Shown: one piece after another, positions 21,287 to 34,100 of the stretch | How positions within the stretch are numbered: the stretch's first letter is position 1 | How the letters are laid out: every line of letters begins with the position of its first letter | Source of the DNA: Juglans regia | Lineage: Eukaryota; Streptophyta; Magnoliopsida; Fagales; Juglandaceae | Direction: 5' to 3' | NCBI RefSeq assembly: GCF_001411555.2 | Contig: NC_049912.1 | Location: forward strand, 25,863,722-25,927,721 | Length of the DNA: 64,000 nucleotides | Made by a program: the position numbers and the translations under genes | The notes under the pieces: generated by a model | Seen by the model: the letters and a program-made list of their open reading frames with translations, nothing else | What the model was told of the DNA's origin: nothing | The model's database searches: none

Positions 21287-23514
21287 AGCTTTGCTTAAGC
21301 TCAAAAAATCATTTACAAAAGCCGATGCGCTAAGTTCTTGGGTGCCTGGCTCGTTGCCATGCAAAGAAGGGGCCTATTGGATCGGACTAATTTGTTACAA
21401 TGGCATTGTGGCAGGACTTCGCCTTGAAGGAATGAACTTGTCGGGGAAAATAGATGTTGAAGCCTTACTTGAAATGCAGGCGCTTAGAAGTGTTAGCATT
21501 ACAAATAATGCCTTCTCGGGTCCGATCCCCGAATTCAACCGGTTAGGTGCTTTGAAGGCCCTTTACTTGTCAGGGAATCAATTTTCGGGTGAAATTCCCT
21601 CGGATTACTTCGCAAAAATGGAGTCCTTGAAGAAAATTTATCTTTCTGACAACAAACTTACGGGCAAAATCCCTTCTTCACTAGCTCAACTTTCCAATCT
21701 AATGGAATTGCATCTTGAAAACAATCAGTTTGTAGGAGAAATTCCCTCTTTAGATCAACCGACATTGACATCAATCAACGTCTCAAACAACAGATTGGAA
21801 GGGGAAATCCCGGCTAGCAGCTTTTCTAGGTTTGATGCAAGTTCATTTGCCGGAAATGCTGGACTTTGTGGGGAAAAGTTGGGCAGGGAATGCCAAAAGG
21901 CAATTGATCAGCCGACCACTGGCAACGGGGACGGTTCAAAGAAGATGATTGCCGCGATCATGACATCAGTAGTGGCGTTTATTTCGATTGTTGCTGTGCT
22001 CGTTGTGAGGTTTAGGCGAAATAGAGAAGATTTCGATGCGCATGAAGATGTCGAGGAAGAAGCCGTTGAGGTGCACGTGTCTCAGTCTGTGCGAAATGGG
22101 AAAGAAGCGGATTCAATGCGAGAGGGGGGCAACAACACAAGCCGTAAAGGATCCATTAATTGCAAGGGCGTCGGGATGGGAGAATTGGTGGTGGTGAATG
22201 AAGAAAAGGGTGTCTTTGGGTTGTCGGATTTGATGAAGGCATCCGCAGAAGTGCTTGAAAATGGGGCATTGGTGTCTTCATACAAAGCCGTTATGGCTAA
22301 TGGGGTGGCAGTGGTGGTGAAGAGGATGAAAGAAATGAACACACTTGGAAGAGATGTTTTTGATGCAGAGATGAGGCGGCTCGCCAACCAACGCCACCAG
22401 AATATCTTGACGCCTTTGGCTTACCATTACCGAAAAGACGAGAAGCTGTTGGTCTACGAGTACATTCCCGGACGGAGTTTACTTCATCTATTGCATGGTA
22501 CGACTTGATAGAAAAACACCCTTGTGAACTCTGCACTTTTGACCCTATGCAGCTTACTAAGAACATCAGAAGGAAAAATGGAACATGAATTGTTCAAGTT
22601 TCCTCTGTCTGCTTGGGACCATGCATGCACGTAGAATGCGAAGTCTATATATGCATTTTTTGTGATTTAGGTTATTTTATCTTACGAGATTAATGAGTAA
22701 TGAGTCCTGATAAGACTATTTTACTTCTTTAGGTGAGCGTGGACCGTCACCCACAGAACTTGATTGGCCTGCCCGTCTGAAGATTGTTAAAGGAATTGCT
22801 AAAGGGATGGGTTATCTTCACACCGAACTTGCATCCTCTGACATACCCCACGGCAATCTCAAATCCAGCAATGTTCTTCTCAGCCCTGACTATGACCCAT
22901 TGATCTCCGAGTATGGATTTAGCCCATTGATCAACCCTGCAAATGCAGCGCAAGAATTGTTTGCATACAAGGCACCGGAGGCAGCTCATTCTGGACAACT
23001 ATCTCCTGCATGTGACGTCTATTGTCTAGGGATTGTCATTCTTGAAATTCTTACTGGGAAATATCCTTCTCAATATCTAAGCAATACTAAGGGTGGCATT
23101 GATGTGGTCCAATGGGTAGCATCGGCCATTGCTGATGGGAGAGAATCTGAGGTGTTTGATCCAGAGATTGCAAGCTCTGCTAATTCAGTCGTTGAGATGA
23201 AGAAGCTTCTCTACATAGGTGCAGCTTGCACTGAAACGTACCCAGAGCGGCTGGACATGATGGAAGCTGTTAGAAGGATAGAGGAGATACAGGTGGAGGG
23301 AGGGCAAGGGGAGGCTAGGGCAATGCATGTCTTACCATCGCTTCGAGACGGCTATGCAGATTCAGTGCCACAAGCTCACGTATCAAGAAGTTCACATGAA
23401 GGCCCTGGCGGGTACTCTGGGAGGATGATTTCCTCGGACAGCATTAATGCAAGTCGGTCAGGGCATCATAGTGATCATAAGAATTTTTCCTTTGACTTCT
23501 CATCATCTGTGTAA
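21195..23514 (+). CDS. Pollen-receptor-like LRR kinase (PRK-type, probable pseudokinase)
   Basis: Two exons, join(21195..22497,22733..23514), 694 aa. The protein has a signal peptide (residues 1-26), an LRR N-terminal cap with the family's WIGLICYNGIVAGLRLEGM, about five leucine-rich repeats to residue 210, one membrane segment (about 251-272) and a cytosolic kinase-like domain (about 345-630). The intron splits a glycine codon in LLHG|ERG, the usual place in PRKs. The kinase core is degenerate: the beta-3 lysine is present (VVVKRM, Lys376), but the catalytic HRD is HGN (474-476), DFG is EYG (494-496) and the glycine loop is weak. This is typical of PRKs, which bind LURE/STIG-type ligands and ROP-GEFs in pollen tubes. 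The position between JAZ and EXO70D matches Arabidopsis At1g72460 (PRK8) as I remember it, so PRK8-like is likely. Confidence 0.93.
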
Positions 23515-23885
23515 AGAATTTTTTTTATTTTCTATTTTTGATCAGGCGAGGATATCCCCAAGTATTCGACTCTAAAAACGAATTAGTTGTTGGTATATCA
23601 ATATCATAGAAGAAGTTCTTTTTTTCCTTTTGCGAAGAGAAATTAAGGTCGAATGAAAAATCATTAATGCATATGGACCCAATTTATGTATATTATGTAA
23701 ATTTCAAACATTAATTTCTTTCTCAAACTTTTAAAATGTTTTTTTTTTCCTTGATCACGTTTCGGACGGTATTACATGTAAAAAAAAAAAAAAAAGTGTT
23801 TTTCTTGAATTAAAAAAAGCTACTAGAATCTCAAAATGTTTCCAAAAATTTTGCAACACAAAGATTAGCCTAGTAGCTACTGTCT
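23515..23885. other. Receptor kinase 3' flank
   Basis: T-rich and A-rich tracts with no ORF of note. It probably holds the 3' UTR. Confidence 0.4.
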
Positions 23886-24074
23886 TATTTGTTTTCGTAG
23901 ATGCGATGAGATGAGTTGAAATTAAAATTAAAAGTTGAATAAAATATTATTATAATATATATATTTTTTATTTTAAAAAGTTGAATTTCTTATTTTATTT
24001 TGTAAAAGAATTTGATAAAGTTCTAATGATTAAATAAGATGAGATGAGTTGAGAGAAGTTGTAAAAACAAACGA
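23886..24074. mobile_element. MITE of the GAGATG-end family
   Basis: Left end TTATTTGTTTTCGTAGATGC followed by GATGAGATGAGTTG. Right end GATGAGATGAGTTGAGAGAA followed by GTTGTAAAAACAAACGAG. Inverted termini and the shared AT-rich core are clear. Confidence 0.75.
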
Positions 24075-24399
24075 GATCATGTCTAACAGAAAAAGCACCA
24101 AATTGAGGGAACATTAATCATCATCTCCGACACAAATTCTACTTATCTTTTGTTCAACTGTCTTTCGTTATCTCTAATTTTTCAATTCAACATTTCTCTA
24201 TTTCATAGACTCTAATTGTACATATTAAGGTGTGATTAATGGAACACACACGACATGAATGAATAAATTATCAAATGAGCTATAGTTTATAGATGAATTA
24301 ATTACTTTGATAATTTATTATATTGTAAATATAAACGATAATTTGATGGATTAAAGAATAGTCTTGTACCCTTCAATAGTAATTATTGTATATTATATT

Positions 24400-24427
24400 T
24401 ATATATATATACACACACACACACACA
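24400..24427. repeat. (TA)n(CA)n microsatellite
   Basis: ATATATATAT followed by about nine AC units. Confidence 0.9.
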
Positions 24428-24666
24428 TGTATAAACTATGCATGCAAATGAATGTCGAATACTGGCAGTGGACAGGTTGATATCGTTGGATAAGAATTCA
24501 ATCTACTTCAAGTGAAATGAATAGTATATATTTAGAAAGAATAGCTCCATATAGGGTTGAAAGCTGGCATCGAAGAGCTCGTAAGTCATCAAAATCTGGC
24601 CAACTGCTGAGCCTTTTACCGTCCATTATAACATGGAGATTATAGGGCCGAAGGTGCAATGCGAGA

Positions 24667-25110
24667 ATGGAGAGTGTAGAGGAATCAGCTCAGCAGGTAT
24701 GGTCTTCTATTAAATTCTGGGTGGCATGGGCTACGATCAAATTGAAGGATGTTAGCTCTATTAGTCGGCAAGATGGGGAGATCTTACGAGGCTTGAATTT
24801 GCCGATTGTTCCTGCAATAGAGTTGACTGTTAAAACAAATCAGTGGCGCCGTTCGGAGGAGGGCTGGGTTAAAGTCAATGTGGATGGTTGTTCTTTTGGA
24901 AATCAGGTGCAGGAGGGGTAATCTGAAATGCTAGAGGTGAACTGCTTAGTGCTTTTGCTGTATAAACTGGTTATCATTCTAATAATTATGCAGAGCTGAT
25001 GGGACTAGTACATGGCCTTAGGCATATTAATTTGTTGGGTTGTCCGAGAGTTGAAATTGAAATTCATTTGTTTATAGAGAGGTTTGCTAATTTCGAGAGA
25101 GAAGGGGTGT
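24667..25110 (+). pseudogene. RNase-H-like (RVT_3) retroelement relic
   Basis: The frame gives RRSEEGWVKVNVDGCSFGN, the entry to a plant RNase-H-like domain with its first aspartate. After a stop, the same strand gives NARGELLSAFAV and NNYAELMGLVHGLRHINLLG, the next conserved blocks. This is the usual C-terminal domain of LINE-type ORF2 and related proteins. Stops interrupt it and no reverse transcriptase lies upstream. Confidence 0.7.
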
Positions 25111-27356
25111 GAGAGACAGCGCATCACTAGATCATTTTTGCTCCATCTTCAACTGGGCGGCTTGTATGTGGCCCATAACCCTCTCAAAGTAAGCTAACAG
25201 ATTCGATGGACCAAACACTGGGCCGAGTTTAGGTACCAAAAATATCCGAACTATTAACAAATAGTTATTGCCGTGGACAAATGGACGCCAACTTCGTATC
25301 CTTCCAGGCCTCCTCCTCCTCCTCCCTTTTTTTTTAATGGTTTGTTCGGAGACTGCATCACAAGCTTAATGAACAAACCAGTCCTCATTAGACATAATGA
25401 AATCGATTTTTCGATAGAAAAGTGACGAGTTCAATTTTTCAATAGAAAAGTGACGAGAAACTCGTCCAATGAAGGAACAAACCAGTGATTCGTCAAGATG
25501 AAATCACCACCCCTTTACACCATTGTCATCACCCAATGAAGTCGAAACCAACTCATACCCAGATGAAATTGCCCCCCCTTGCGCCCAGATGAAATCACCC
25601 CCATACCCATATGAAATTAACCAACGCAATCCCCCTCACCCCACGGTTCCAGTTCAAGCAACCGAGCCCCACTATTGTTTAAATTAATTGCCCAAACTCC
25701 ACATGTCAAACCCACTATTGTTTTGCAAAACCCCAACTCCACGTTTCAAACCCACTATCAGGCTCCAAAGACATAAATTAAAATGAAGAAAAGTGATCAA
25801 AATAATACGAAAGAGGAATAAAAATAAAAAATAAAAAAAAACTTGAGAAAAACAATGGAATAATGGAGCTGTGCTTTGCGTCAATGGTGGCCTAGGAGGT
25901 TGTAGAAACCTTGAGGACAGCTTGAGGAAAATAGTGAAAATCTGTTGGGGCACGCGCAGAGGCCAAAACTATATTCCAGTTTCAATGTTTTTTGCCTTTT
26001 TGAGCTACTGCCTCCAGTGTTTTGTTTGACAAAATTATGGTGTCATATTCATTGTCTATAGGTTTAAGTCCCTCCCACAGAGTAGAGAGATCACTATCAG
26101 ACATTCTTACAAGCTACACTAACCCCTTGGAAAGACAGAGCTCTATGTCAAGGTAGAGAGACAAAAACCTTACTGCAGCGAGAAGGACCCAGTTTCAATG
26201 TTTTGGTTTAGGTTGTAGAAGAAATGGGGTAATGCAATCAATTCAAGCCTAAAAATAGGACAATTTGGTCATTTCATATATGGGTCTGCAATACAATCCT
26301 CTAAGGAGGATTGTATATAGGAAACAAACGAGGCTAAACAATACAATACCAACCCAATCGCAATAAAGACTGCAAACTAAATGAATAAATAAATAAAATT
26401 ATCCATACAAGATATCTCTATTTTTAAGCACTATTTCATCCATGAACTATGCGACATATATGAAATGATTATATTTTATTCCTTGTTTACCAATCATTTC
26501 ATAATATATCAAGATACTACAATTTAAAAGGTGATAAATTAGATTTTTCATCTACTAAGAGAATTAGAATTGATTTAGCTTATATCCTAATGCAAAGTTT
26601 GTAGTCAAATATGCCACTTTTAATTACCCATTCAAAAGTTGAACCCCACATTGAATTAGCCATCTTAATAATTTTTTAATTATTTTTTCTACTTTTAAAC
26701 TCATATTCTATTAAAAACATATCAAAATATATTAATTTTTTTAATCTTTATTTTCATAATTTCCAATAAGTTATATATCTAAAATATATAAAATATGTCC
26801 AGCAACCTAAATTAACTTTATTCTCAAATATAAAGGATCAAAATATGTAGAAAATTAGCTTCATGTTATATCCAACAACCTAAAAAATTAAAATATATAA
26901 AAACCTAGAAATTATGAGAAAAGGTATAGTGAAACTGATATTGTTTGGAGAGAGAGAATAATATAAACTACTTTAGCTCATAAATAAGATAACTTATTTA
27001 AAATGCCTTTTACATCTGGGTCAAATTTTAGATGGTACGGAAAAATAGATATTATGAGAATACGTAAATATCCAGTTTAAATTAAATATTCTTATAATTA
27101 TTATTTGTTTAATACGGATGATGTGAAATGCTTCTTTATTATAAAAATATCGTATTGTTAGAATTATTTTCAGATTCTGAGAATATTTAACAATTAGTAA
27201 ATTTTTACCGCAATTGATTAAACAAGTGTGACAGATCCAAAACAGAATCTAGACAGACAGAGTGGCAGCCAATCACAACTAAAGTCTAATTGTCAACACC
27301 AAGTCCTTAATTTCTCGTAATTTCTTACGTATGCAATTTGTACTCCAAAAATTAGG
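25111..27356. other. Intergenic DNA with short degenerate repeats
   Basis: ATAGAAAAGTGACGAG is duplicated at 25415-25455, and CCCAGATGAAAT recurs at 25558-25600 in a C-rich setting. The minus-strand ORF at 25684-25953 is low-complexity and unrecognised. From 26340 on the DNA is AT-rich. Confidence 0.45.
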
Positions 27357-27577
27357 GCTTTGGTAACTAAAACAAAATATAAAATTTTCATCTCATCTCA
27401 TTTTATCATTACACATTTTTTAAATCTTTATACAAAATATAATAAATAATTTAACTTTTTCAAATCCTAATACACATTTTTCAAATCTCAAAATAATAAT
27501 AATATTAAAACATAATATTTTAAACTTCAAAATAAAACACACAATTTTCATCTCACCCGCCAAACCTACCTTTAGTG
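27357..27577. mobile_element. MITE of the GAGATG-end family
   Basis: Contains AAATTTTCATCTCATCTCAT, ACAAAATATAATAAATAATT, CAAATCTCAAAATAATAATA and CACAATTTTCATCTCACCCG. It is very similar to the inverted copy at 57245-57476 and lies about 280 bp upstream of the EXO70 start codon. Confidence 0.75.
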
Positions 27578-27855
27578 TCAAGACAAACCCGGAAATAAAA
27601 TAATTTTAATAAAAAAAAAAAAAAGAGAGAATGCAAAAAGAGCGCAGCCATTCATACATACATACATGCATGTCCAGAGCTCCACCACCATCGCCGCCAT
27701 CAGCAGCACCACCACCACCATAGCCGTTATCTCCAAAACTCTCTCTGTAGCTCCATATATTTCTTACCAATTACTATCCTAGTCCAAATAGTTCCACCAC
27801 CAGCTAGCTTTTACCAGATTTATACGTTTGAAGATAAGATTTTTTTTTTCTTGGA

Positions 27856-29721
27856 ATGGAGCCGCCGCCGGAGGATTGCAGAATACCGTTAGATGCGGCG
27901 GAGAAGATAATTCTAGTGTGGGACTCGACGGCTTGCGAAGAAGCGAGAGATAGAATGATCTTCGAGTCCGATCGCCAGGAGGTCGATCGGTACTTACAGG
28001 CCGTCGATGAAATCCAACGCTCGTTGTCTTCTACCTCCCTCGATAGTCAGAGCGGCAACAAGGTCAACGCCACCATCAAGATCGCCATGGCTCGCCTCGA
28101 GGAAGAGTTCCGCAACATCCTCTTCACCTACACCTCTCCCTTCGAGACCGACTCGTTCACCAGCATCACCAGCGATCCCAGTTCCTCTGTTCACTCTTCT
28201 TCTTCTTCTTCTTCTTTTAATTCTGCTACTCCTCGTACTCCTTCTGCTGAACTCGGAGACTTTGTCGACGACCATTTCGGAGGAGGGGATCTCGCGGACG
28301 CCAGCAGAAGATCGAGCTACAGATCCAGCAGTAGCATCCGCGAGATCGATCTGGTACCTTCAGATGCGATCTTCGACCTCCGAAGCATCGCCGACAGGAT
28401 GATCTCCGCCGGTTACCTCCGCGAGTGCATTCAAGTCTACGGCAGCGTCCGAAAACCGGCAATCGACGCGAGTTTTCGGAGGCTAGGGATCGAAAAACTG
28501 AGTATCGGCGATATTCAGAGGTTGGAGTGGGAGCAGCTGGAGACGAAGATACGGCGGTGGATACGGGCCGCAAAAACCTGCGTCAGAGTTTTGTTTGCAA
28601 GCGAGAAGAAGCTCTGTGAACAGATATTCGAAGAAATGGGAACATCCGTGGACGACGAGTGTTTCTTGGAGACGGTTAAGGGCCCGGCGTTCCAGTTATT
28701 CAATTTTGCCGACGAGATTAGTAGAAGCCGGAGATCCCCCGAGAAGTTGTTCAAAACCCTTGACCTCCACGACGAGCTGATGAATTTGATACCGGATATC
28801 GACATCGTGTTCGAATCGAAATCATCCGAGTCGATTCGGACTCAGGCGGCGGAGATTTTATCTCGGCTTGCGGAGGCAGCAAGGGGAATCTTATCGGAGT
28901 TCGAGAACGCGGTACTTCGGGAGCCATCGAGGGTTCCGGTGCCGGGAGGGACGATTCACCCGCTGACGAGGTACGTCATGAATTATATAAGCTTGATTCC
29001 GGATTACGAGCAGACTATGAATAACCTCGTCGTGTCAAAACCGTCTACGGGGTCAAGGTATTCGGGTGATCCGACGACTCCGGATATGGAGTTTGCGGAG
29101 CTAGAGGGAAGGACTCCTTTGGCGCTTCATTTGATTTGGGTGATTGTGATTTTGCAATTCAATCTGGAGGGCAAGTCGAAGCATTACAAGGAAGCACCCT
29201 TAGCGCATTTGTTTATGATGAACAACGTGCATTACATTGTCCAGAAAGTGAAAGGGTTGCCGGAGCTGAGAGAAATGATCGGAGACGACTATCTGAAGAA
29301 GCTATCCGGAAAGTTGAGGCAGGCTGCGACTAGTTACGAGAGGGCGAGCTGGATGGGGGTGTTGCACTGTTTGAGAGATGAGGGATTGCATGTGAGTGGG
29401 AGCTTTTCGTCTGGCGTTTCCAAGACTGCTTTGCGAGAGAGGTTCAAGCAGTTCAACACCATGTTTGAGGAGGTTCACAGGACTCAAGCAGCGTGGTTGG
29501 TGCCCGATACTCAGCTCAGGGAGGAGCTGCGAATATCCATATCTGAGAAGTTAATCCCAGCTTATAGATCGTTTCTTGGTCGGTTCAGGAGCCATCTGGA
29601 GAGCGGAAGGCACCCGGAGAATTGCATCAAGTACTCTGCAGAGGATTTGGAGACTGCTGTCTTGGATTTCTTCGAAGGATACCCTGTTTCCCAGAACATG
29701 ATGAGAAGGAGATCTCATTGA
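27856..29721 (+). CDS. EXO70D: Exocyst subunit EXO70, D-type
   Basis: Single-exon gene of 621 aa, starting MEPPPEDC. EXO70 helps tether secretory vesicles at the plasma membrane; Arabidopsis EXO70D members also carry type-A response regulators to autophagy. The N-terminal block (ILVWDSTACEEARDRMIF, DRYLQAVDEIQRSL, IAMARLEEEFRNIL) is the plant EXO70 signature. A serine run lies near residues 112-122, encoded by a TCT-rich tract. The Exo70 C-terminal domain fills about residues 240-610 (for example LHLIWVIVILQFNLEGKSK and MMNNVHYIVQKVKG). The tail is basic (MMRRRSH). The length fits the family. The D-group call rests on the MEPPE-like start and the neighbourhood (next to a PRK and a seven-transmembrane gene, as at Arabidopsis EXO70D1); a related group is not fully excluded. 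Confidence 0.95.
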   Translation: MEPPPEDCRIPLDAAEKIILVWDSTACEEARDRMIFESDRQEVDRYLQAVDEIQRSLSSTSLDSQSGNKVNATIKIAMARLEEEFRNILFTYTSPFETDSFTSITSDPSSSVHSSSSSSSFNSATPRTPSAELGDFVDDHFGGGDLADASRRSSYRSSSSIREIDLVPSDAIFDLRSIADRMISAGYLRECIQVYGSVRKPAIDASFRRLGIEKLSIGDIQRLEWEQLETKIRRWIRAAKTCVRVLFASEKKLCEQIFEEMGTSVDDECFLETVKGPAFQLFNFADEISRSRRSPEKLFKTLDLHDELMNLIPDIDIVFESKSSESIRTQAAEILSRLAEAARGILSEFENAVLREPSRVPVPGGTIHPLTRYVMNYISLIPDYEQTMNNLVVSKPSTGSRYSGDPTTPDMEFAELEGRTPLALHLIWVIVILQFNLEGKSKHYKEAPLAHLFMMNNVHYIVQKVKGLPELREMIGDDYLKKLSGKLRQAATSYERASWMGVLHCLRDEGLHVSGSFSSGVSKTALRERFKQFNTMFEEVHRTQAAWLVPDTQLREELRISISEKLIPAYRSFLGRFRSHLESGRHPENCIKYSAEDLETAVLDFFEGYPVSQNMMRRRSH

Positions 29722-31160
29722 TGGAGTGAGGTTGAGAGTTAGCAACCTAGTACAGATTCTTTTATTTTATTGCTTTTTGTGGAGTGGCTGGGTGATGTTG
29801 TGGCTGGTCAATCTGGGATTTCCTGAGCTTTCTGTTTCGCTTGAATTTCATCATTCAATGTTCTCTCTGTTGGGTGAGATCACCTTGTCTGTGAAGAGCT
29901 CTCCGGAACAAGCCAAGTTCCTCGGCCCGAATGCTTTCTACACTGTAAGCATTCGATTTGTTCTCCTAGCTTAGCACATTCTATATTTCGTTTCTTTTGT
30001 TCATACTGGAATTTGTTGCATGTGTGTTTTAATTCAGTTTTTAATGTCCACAAGCAGTTCCCTTTTGTAGCTTCAGATGCATTCAAGTATCATGTTGCAT
30101 TTCTGGCTGTGATCATATGGGAAATGGAATCAGTTTCCTGTTCAGACTTCTTGTGACTTCTATACCATGTAATTAATGTTTCCAGCTCTGATTGAGTTAA
30201 GTATGATTAGACAAAGCGTCCACAATTTGATGGAAAACTAATGGAGAATTGCTCAAGATATTTGGTAGCTAAAAAACTTGCATATATTAGTTTCAGATTG
30301 TTAGAAGTCCATGTAATATTGCTGGCAATCCAGGCTGCACCCTCTGTAGGTAGTATGGAATTTCCTGAAGCTCAGATCACGTAGTCAAGAATATCCTGGC
30401 AAAATAAGTTTCCTTCTTTATTGATCAAATGTCGAGGGTGTTAAGGTTGGTTGATTCACTAACAGTGAGAATTTTGTTGTAGCTTAGAGCCTCAAACTTC
30501 TGTTTGTGTTTGGGTCTTAAAAGAAAAGAAAAGAAAAGAAAAGAAAAATAAACCATTGATCAGGAAAATAATTGCCATGTTTTGCAGTCTTGCATTAAAG
30601 AATATTTGAAAGGAAAAAAATATCTACTTGCATCTGATGCGTGATCCCTACCCAAACATATGAATCATCGAGTGTCGTAATTTCACATAAGAAGCCTTTT
30701 CAGCCAAATCAAGATTACGGGCACTTCGCACTTTGCAAGGACAAAGACGACGTGGAGTTTAGTAATCAAGGAGGATAGAAAGTGGAGTTGTAGTTGTAGT
30801 TCAAGTAAACCAAGAAGGAGAAACGACATGCAAATCAGGTCGTTGAAGCTACTCGAGCCCTTAGCTTCGCATGAAAAAGCTATCAATTTCATATAATCAT
30901 ATTAAAGGATCAGGAGCACGAGAACCCACTTAAATTTATATTCTCATCTCTTACACCAATAACTGAGCAATTCAATAAATAATTTGACAGGGGCGGAGAG
31001 ACAACACCAACGAATAAATTTTCAGAAATAACAAATGAAAAGCCAAGTCAAGTGAGAGTCGTAACCTGGAATTGGGAATGTTTTGTGCCTTCATCCCTAC
31101 TTGAGAATACATGCTAGTGGGAATTTGGTATTACAACAAGGACACCAGATTTGCAACTGG
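29722..31160. other. EXO70 3' region and intergenic space
   Basis: No gene is recognised. It contains an (AAAAG)n microsatellite at about 30519-30549. The EXO70 and seven-transmembrane genes converge here, so both 3' UTRs probably lie in it. Confidence 0.5.
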
Positions 31161-31162
31161 AT

Positions 31163-34100
31163 TTAAATTTTATTTGATCTTGTCTTCTTCAGAATCACCG
31201 TTTGATACTCCATTGCTGCCTTGCACTGGTCTTGCTTCAGGTGCCTTCGAACATCCTTAGAAGGCATTGGGACGGGTCTTATGAGGTTTAGTGTTGTGTC
31301 GACCTTGTCAAACTCTTCGCTTGCATCTTCAAAGTAAGTATATATGTCATGCCAAATGTGGTAATGAGTTCCTTAGCTAAGAGACGCAGTTTGGAAATAG
31401 GCAAAAAAAAAAATCTTTTTCTTTGGCTTTACCGTGTTGAGTTCCGAGAGGGCGCCCAAAGAGCACAAATAACACATCGGAGAAAGAATGACAGGACTTG
31501 CCAAAACGCTGGGATGATCCATGCAGTTTGCCACTTCTCATTGTATACATCTGCAGATTTGAAATAAAGCTGCAAAGTACCAAGTTGGGTGAAATATTTT
31601 ATCAATGACCTTGTATGAAGCTGAAAGTTCAAAGATGGATCAGGTAAGATGTGACTCCATTATCCGGACAAGGATAACACAGTGCAAGGATAAAAGAAAC
31701 AAAATACTAAATTGAAACAAATCCAATCCATCTTGTTCAGGCATTCTAAATCCAACCTGTCCTAAAATTACGAGTACTTTTAAAAAACTTTGCTTACTTT
31801 TACTATGCATCCTATAAACTTTAATTAGCTTGAATCCATCTGCGCACCTAGTTACCATATAATAAAGGAATTGATAAGCTTTGAGGTTACTGTTTGTCCT
31901 TCCAAGGGTTTTTAATGAAACCTCTATGATATCTTCACATTCCCTAATTTCTATAGAGGCAGTTATAGATTCAACTAGCAGTTTTTTTTATAAGTTGAGC
32001 AGGTCATTCAGCAGACTTTCTTGAACACGTCAGTAGTTCATATTCTTTTCCTTTTCTTCTTAAACATATGGAAGTTCCAGTGTGTGTGCATTACCTCATA
32101 GCATATCCAACCCACTGAGACAATAACGGCTACTGCCAAAGCATTTGTAAACTTCTGGAATACGTCCAGTTTAATCATCATCCTTCTAGCCTGTCATTAC
32201 ATATTAGAACACATAAGAAGATGAGGTAGCAATACTTAATACAGCATTAATGGAGCTAAGGTCTGAGCAACCACCAAATTACAAAGTACAAGACACAAAG
32301 TAAAATGGGTCAGACTTTAATAGTAAAAAACTAATGTGAATGGCCAGGTGTAAGACGATTACAATCTGAGAGAGAAATCATGAAAATTCAAGATGAAAAC
32401 CTTCTGTTTGTTCTCTAGTTGCATGGTTTGGAGCAAAATTATCATCAAAGCAGAAAATTCATAAAAAAGTTGCCCTGTATATCATTTGAAGGATTATGGA
32501 AATCTAATAGGTTTTGACACGGTTTCCAGGGCTTAATATTCCTCGAGTACCCATGATTGTAACAGTTTCCTTGGGAGCAATCTTTCTTTCCTTCTTTTCA
32601 CAAGTGATCAAAGATTCCTTAATCCCATAAATCCTGCTTTCATTTGTATAGATATGTAAACTTTCAACTAGATTTTATTCTCAATTTGAAACCAATATGG
32701 AAAGCCATGTGATTCCATCTTCTGTAAGTCTAAACTACATGCTATGAAGTTAAACTATGAATTGGGGGGAAAAGAGCCATATGATCTTCAAAGAAAGAAA
32801 TACTAATATGAAATAATAGCAGATCCAAACTAACTACCTGAAGCTTATTTAATGTTGCAGAGAGGGAAGTAAATATCCAAAGAATGAAAAAAGCATCCAA
32901 GACTGCCACAGGAAGAACCAAAAAGAGTCTTGCCTTTCCTGAATGGTCACTTACTGTACCAACATTTTCTACCAATTCAAGTACTTCAGATGCCACAAAG
33001 AAGGTCACCCCAAGCATGACCACCTTTGATGTAAGCCCAACAAGAGTAGGTCTCACAACACCATAGCCCATTGCAACCATTAAAATGATCACACAGGCTA
33101 CTGTACGTTTAACAGCCCCAAAAGTGACCGCCCACGTGGTTATCCCAGTTGGCCTGATTCCAGTCTCTTTGAATTCAGCATACTCAAAATACCATATAGT
33201 CATCTCAAACATGCCCAGTGTTATTACTAGTGTTAGATAGTTCTGCAGTTGAAGAGCTTCTCTCCAATATCTTGCATACTGAGAGAACTAAAAGATCCCA
33301 AGTATTGCAAAAGCAAAGGACATGAACCTATAAAAACTCATAAGTGGAGCCATTCTACCAGGTAAGTAACCAGCAGGATTTTTCCATATTGTTTTTCCCT
33401 CAACCAAAATTTTCAGCTTTAGATCACAATGAATGAAATACATGTTGTACATCCCAGTTTTAGTTATCTGTATTGACTTTGATGGTGATCTTGCAGCTAG
33501 TTCATCAACATTGAATGAGACATTAAACACGTGGGGCCAGCCCGGATTCTCTGTAGATGGGTGGTGAATGATTTCTCCTTCCAAACATACACCTAATTTA
33601 GCAAGATCTGCCGTGCAACAGACTGCTCTTTGACCCCCATAGGCTGAACCCCCAATGATGTGTCTATCTTCCACCTCAAAAACAATAGCATGGACCAAAC
33701 CCGTGCTGAAGTTAGCAAATGCCTTGTCTCTCCGAAACGTAACCTTTTCAAGACTGATTTTATATTACCACATAATGTCAGGCGACGGAACAAATAATTT
33801 TAAAATGGAAACAACAGAGCATGAGAGAGAAAAATGTAAAACTAAGTAGCGGTACACCAACTTTCAGTACAATCAATAAGAAATGCTGGCGAAAGTTAAA
33901 AAACTATTCTGTTTCTTTCAATAGATTTCCACTGGTCCACTATTGAGCTCATTTAGAAAGAAAGTAGATTTTGGAAAATGCTTCTTAGACATTTTTGGAT
34001 TGTACTAATGTGCTACTGAGATTTAAATCTCCATTATCAGAATTGGTTGACACTGAGGCCCTCCCAAGGGCTAAAAAGTACAGAGACTTCTCATTTACCA

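Noticed and set aside
22082..22566. Minus-strand ORFs over the receptor kinase exon 1
   Set aside because: Shadows of the PRK coding frame without any domain.
25684..25953. 89-codon minus-strand ORF rich in Phe and Leu
   Set aside because: Low-complexity T-rich translation with no family features or splice context.
27994..28805. Several ORFs on both strands inside the EXO70 gene
   Set aside because: They are shadows of the long, conserved EXO70 frame and have arginine- or serine-rich composition from its codon use.
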